A stretch of DNA of 64,000 bases from JALOLV01 sp046295175 (lineage in GTDB: Bacteria; Bacteroidota; Bacteroidia; Cytophagales; Spirosomataceae): assembly GCA_046295175.1 (NCBI GenBank), contig JBKBNY010000004.1:186001-250000 (forward strand). The letters run 5' to 3'. Under the pieces are notes generated by a model. It did not search any database. It saw only the letters and a program-made list of their open reading frames with translations, and was not told the origin of the DNA. A program made the translations under genes and the position numbers. Each line of letters starts with the position of its first letter. The stretch's first letter is position 1. Below, piece by piece: positions 60,305 through 64,000 of this stretch.

Positions 60305-63300
60305 ATGAAAAAACTCACCAAAATAATTCCACTTACCTTTTTGGCAATTATACTGTTGCTGTTGGGTTTGTTTTGGTTTGTAGAAAGCGATTTTGGACAG
60401 GATTACATTACAACAAAAATCGAAAAATACCTTGGCGAAAAATTAAAAACCAAAGTTAAGGTAGGAAAAATTCGTTTCGATTTACCAAATTGGGTTTCTA
60501 TCGAAAATTTAGAAATCGAAGATAAAGCCAAGCAGGACATCATAAATGCAAAACGTTTTTATGCTTCGGTTGATATGCTTGATTTGCTCAATAATAAGGT
60601 AACAATCAGTAAAATTGAACTCGAAAACGCACAACTGAATATAACCAAAGAAAAAGAATTTAACTTTGATTTTATCATTGATGCCTTTGCCTCAAACAAT
60701 ACGACTAAATCTGACAGTCCGCCCCTTCAATTTGAAATCGGAGATATTTCAGTAAAAAAACTTGCCCTCAATTACACTGATAAGTTAGGGGGAATAGAGG
60801 TAAAAAGTACAATTGGTGAGTTTACAACTAAATTTACAGAACTAAATCCTGACAAAAATATTTATCATCTTGCTAATTCAAAATTAACAAACGGCAAAAC
60901 TTCCATAACATTTACAAAGCAAAATCAACAATCAACAGATTCATCTACAGCGAAAGTAACGCCAGCAATTTTTGATGTAAAAGTTTCATTATTCAATACT
61001 TCTAACTATCAAATCGAGTACAAGGATTTGCCAAACAAATTGAATGTAGCGGCAAATTTAAATGATTTATTGTTGAATAAAGTCGCTTACTCAAAAGGCA
61101 TAAATATTGGAAAAGTTCAATTACTAAATAGTTTTATAACTTACGATGATAATACAAAACCAAAACAATTTAAAGGATTAGACAACTCACATTTGGTATT
61201 TTCAAAATTAAATTTAGAAATTGATAGTATTCAGAATTTAGGCTCAACAACAAGTTTAAACCTTGTAAAAGGCAGTTTATTAGAAAAAAGCGGACTACAA
61301 ATCAATCAAATTTCAAGCCAAATAAAGTTAGATGACCAATCAGTAAGTGTCCAAAACCTTAGAATATCCACTCCCAAAAGTAGCATCGAAAACACTACAA
61401 CAATCAATTTAGGAAAAGAATTATCGCTCAACTCGAATCTTGTAAAAACACAAATCAGCATGGCTGAGGTATTTACAATATTACCCGATTTAGCCAAAAA
61501 TAAAGAACTAATAAAACTTAAAAACGATAGAATAAATCTTACTGGGAAGGTCGCTGGAAAACTCAATAACCTTAACCTTGATAAAATCATTTTGACAGGA
61601 ATCGGTAATAGTAAACTCTCTTTGAATGGTAGTGTTAAAGGACTTCCGAATACCCAAAATTTAATTCTTGACTTGTCTGTAAATGAGTTTAATACAACAA
61701 AAAAAGATATTCTAACATTTATTCCTCCAAACTCAATACCTTCAAATATTACATTGCCTAACAATCTGAAACTGACCGCAAAAATCAAAGGAGGATTAGA
61801 TAATTTAAAACTCACGGCAAGTCTAAACTCTGATTTTGGTTCGGCGAGTTTCGATGGGATTTTAGGGAACTTTGTAAAAGGTAAAAATCAGTTTTATGAT
61901 GGTAAACTACACCTCGTAAATTTCGATGTTGGTAGATTAATCCAAAATTCGGATTCGGTTGGTACCGTAACGGGTGATTTGATGGTAAAAGGCAATGGAA
62001 TTGACCCTAAAACAATGATTCTACAATTTGAAAGTAACATAGAATCAGCAACTTACAACAATTACGTTTATAACGGGGTAAGTATCAAAGGGAATTTAGA
62101 TAGAGGAATTGCCAACATCAAAACAAAGGTTGATGATAAAAATTTACCGCTCGAATTAGTCAGTAAAATAGATTTTTCAGAGCAATATCCAACCCTCAAA
62201 ACAGAGATTTTACTGGATTCAATCAACCTTAAAAACTTAAATATTACCGCCCAAAACCTTACTTTTGGTGGTAAAGCCCAAGTTGATTTCAGCTCAACTG
62301 ATTTAGCGAACCCAAATGGAAGTATTAATATTCAAGATTTCTCGGTTAATTATAATAACACAACCGCAAAATTTGACCGAATTGCTATCGAAGTTCAGTC
62401 AAATAAAGCCGATAAATTTGTTTCAATTGAATCGCCCGTCTTGAATGCTAAACTCAGCGGAAAGTTTGATTTTAGGTTGTTAAAGGATATTATTTTAACG
62501 ATAAGTAACCAGTATTTCAAAACAGATTTGGCATACAAACCCATGAATGAGCCATTTGACTTGAGGCTCGATACCGAATTTAAAAATGATTCATCGTTAG
62601 CGGCTTTTGTTCCGAGTCTAAAACAATTTACGGATTCTAAAGGAACACTGACAATCAATAGTGAGCGAGATACAACGATTTTTGCAACATTACAAATACC
62701 GCAAATCCAGTATGATTCTGCACAATTCAACAATTCTTCTTTGAAAATTGTCGGAAACAAAGAAAAATTGAATTATCAACTCAGCTTCGCAGATTTAAAA
62801 TACGATAAATTTGAATTGGGAAATTCTGCCCTTAATGGCACTGTTAAAAACAACCAGATAGATTTCGATTTGGCGATAAAAGATACACAAAAAAAGATTC
62901 AACACGCACTTCATGGTAATTTTACAGCCGATAATAAACTGATTTTAGATGAATTGATTCTGAATAAAAAATCATGGAATGCCAATCCAAAAGGATTTAT
63001 TCAATTTGATTCTGATGCAATAACTGCAACGCAATTTGGTGTGAATCAGAGCAATCAAAAAATTGAAATCAATAGTACAAATTCTACCAAAAACAGTCCA
63101 CTTAACATAAATATCCAAAATTTTGACATCAAAACTTTAACAACATTCCTTCAAGATACTACCCTTGCCAATGGTTTGATTGATGGCAACATCATACTCA
63201 AAAACTATCTAACAGAACCCGAATTTACTGGTGATTTATCAGTAAAAAACCTTGAAGTCCTTCAAAAACCAGTTGGTGATGTTTTGGTAAATGCCGATTA

Positions 63301-64000
63301 TCTAAATACAAACAAAATCAACTTAAAAAGTAGTATTTTAAGCGATTTGAATGATATAAAATTGAATGGCTCTTATGATTTAAAGAGCAAACGACCCCTG
63401 GATATTGACCTAAATATTAACAAATTATCGGCAAAAACAATTGAAGCATTTAGTTTTGGGGAGTTGAAAAATAGTAATGGAAAACTAAATGGAAATCTAA
63501 AAATTGTGGGGGTGGTTGAAAACCCTGAGATTGATGGGGAGGTCAAATTCGATTCTGTTGCTTTCACGATTTCGCAATTAGGAAGCAAATATTTTATTAA
63601 TAAAGAGAATATTTATTTTGTAAAGCATCAGATTCAGTTTCATAGTTTTGCTTTGAAAGATAGCTTAAATCAAACACTCAATGTCAGCGGAATTTTCGAC
63701 GCTCAAGACTTAGACTACAATTTAGGATTGGTTGCCAACGACTTTATGGTGTTAAATTCTGCTACAAAAACCAATGATTATGCTTACGGAAAAGGCTATA
63801 TTGATGCAAATATTAAGTTAAAAGGCACTTTAGAGAATACGATTATTAATGGAAATATTACGGTAAACCCCAGAAGTCAAATCACACTTTTGATGCCAGA
63901 TGATGTTGAAGCAAGTGAAGATGAAGGAATTGTCATTTTTAAAGAACCTGAGAACAAAACTGCTACAAACGAAAAAACAAAACAAAAATCGAATTTAGGT
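60305..64000 (+). CDS. tamB: TamB-like translocation and assembly module protein (partial, 3' end outside window)
   Basis: An open frame of 1232 codons runs from the ATG at 60305 to the window edge without a stop. It starts with a single transmembrane anchor (IIPLTFLAIILLLLGLFWFV) and an AsmA-like opening (KTKVKVGKIRFDLPNWVSIENLEIED). A very long series of beta-strand repeats with alternating hydrophobic residues follows, up to the part resembling the TamB C-terminal domain (DYAYGKGYIDANIKLKGTLENTIINGNITVNPRSQITLLMP). It should span the periplasm from the inner membrane to the barrel of TamL (13526-15829). No ribosome binding site is possible in the hairpin/T-run just before the ATG. Confidence 0.88.
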   Translation, partial: MKKLTKIIPLTFLAIILLLLGLFWFVESDFGQDYITTKIEKYLGEKLKTKVKVGKIRFDLPNWVSIENLEIEDKAKQDIINAKRFYASVDMLDLLNNKVTISKIELENAQLNITKEKEFNFDFIIDAFASNNTTKSDSPPLQFEIGDISVKKLALNYTDKLGGIEVKSTIGEFTTKFTELNPDKNIYHLANSKLTNGKTSITFTKQNQQSTDSSTAKVTPAIFDVKVSLFNTSNYQIEYKDLPNKLNVAANLNDLLLNKVAYSKGINIGKVQLLNSFITYDDNTKPKQFKGLDNSHLVFSKLNLEIDSIQNLGSTTSLNLVKGSLLEKSGLQINQISSQIKLDDQSVSVQNLRISTPKSSIENTTTINLGKELSLNSNLVKTQISMAEVFTILPDLAKNKELIKLKNDRINLTGKVAGKLNNLNLDKIILTGIGNSKLSLNGSVKGLPNTQNLILDLSVNEFNTTKKDILTFIPPNSIPSNITLPNNLKLTAKIKGGLDNLKLTASLNSDFGSASFDGILGNFVKGKNQFYDGKLHLVNFDVGRLIQNSDSVGTVTGDLMVKGNGIDPKTMILQFESNIESATYNNYVYNGVSIKGNLDRGIANIKTKVDDKNLPLELVSKIDFSEQYPTLKTEILLDSINLKNLNITAQNLTFGGKAQVDFSSTDLANPNGSINIQDFSVNYNNTTAKFDRIAIEVQSNKADKFVSIESPVLNAKLSGKFDFRLLKDIILTISNQYFKTDLAYKPMNEPFDLRLDTEFKNDSSLAAFVPSLKQFTDSKGTLTINSERDTTIFATLQIPQIQYDSAQFNNSSLKIVGNKEKLNYQLSFADLKYDKFELGNSALNGTVKNNQIDFDLAIKDTQKKIQHALHGNFTADNKLILDELILNKKSWNANPKGFIQFDSDAITATQFGVNQSNQKIEINSTNSTKNSPLNINIQNFDIKTLTTFLQDTTLANGLIDGNIILKNYLTEPEFTGDLSVKNLEVLQKPVGDVLVNADYLNTNKINLKSSILSDLNDIKLNGSYDLKSKRPLDIDLNINKLSAKTIEAFSFGELKNSNGKLNGNLKIVGVVENPEIDGEVKFDSVAFTISQLGSKYFINKENIYFVKHQIQFHSFALKDSLNQTLNVSGIFDAQDLDYNLGLVANDFMVLNSATKTNDYAYGKGYIDANIKLKGTLENTIINGNITVNPRSQITLLMPDDVEASEDEGIVIFKEPENKTATNEKTKQKSNLG

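Overview
The window looks like a chromosome segment of an aerobic Bacteroidota bacterium, most likely a Cytophagales-type environmental species. The grounds are low G+C, Bacteroidota-style -7 boxes (TAnnTTTG) at many gene starts with almost no Shine-Dalgarno sequences, two secreted proteins with C-terminal type IX secretion (T9SS) sorting domains, a lipidated TamA variant (TamL), BACON and SLBB/OPX proteins, and LytS/LytTR regulation. No tRNA, rRNA, CRISPR array, transposase or phage gene was seen.

Layout. Positions 1-20,700 are mostly housekeeping: a membrane pyrophosphatase fused to an OmpA-like domain (288-2951), an MscS channel, HslV, the pyruvate dehydrogenase E2 subunit, a lipoprotein truncated haemoglobin with a small partner, Xaa-Pro aminopeptidase, a subtilase, FolD, a small P-loop kinase, an MFS carrier, TamL, HldD, a QueD/PTPS-type enzyme, LpxB, a lipoprotein and SufB. 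Positions 20,697-40,014 form a surface-polysaccharide locus: six packed glycosyltransferase genes, a T9SS-sorted protein with a duplicated module, an AT-rich pair (polytopic membrane protein plus T9SS-sorted glycoside hydrolase), a VioA-like sugar aminotransferase, a Wzt/Wzm ABC exporter, a Wzz-like protein and a large OPX (Wza-like) outer-membrane protein. The locus abuts the sufB stop codon with no spacer.

Positions 40,299-52,885 hold pyrE, a CNNM/CorC-type CBS protein, and a likely inorganic-carbon uptake operon (dabA-dabB-sulP, then a DUF2490 gene with its own promoter). Immediately upstream lies a LytTR response regulator and LytS-type kinase pair. Positions 53,275-59,414 encode both glutamate synthase subunits. 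The window ends inside a tamB-like gene (60,305 onward), the presumed inner-membrane partner of TamL.

The main points for a second look are: (i) a 25-bp motif (19 of 25 identical) upstream of both dabA and the kinase gene, at exactly the same distance (44 bp) from matching -7-like elements, which suggests that the two-component system controls bicarbonate uptake; (ii) the pyrophosphatase-OmpA fusion; (iii) a 7-1-7 palindrome of Fur/PerR type upstream of sufB; (iv) the AT-rich polysaccharide cassette with two T9SS-secreted products; and (v) a glycosyltransferase paralogue that has lost its DxD motif. All functions are assigned by reading motifs; no database search was run.
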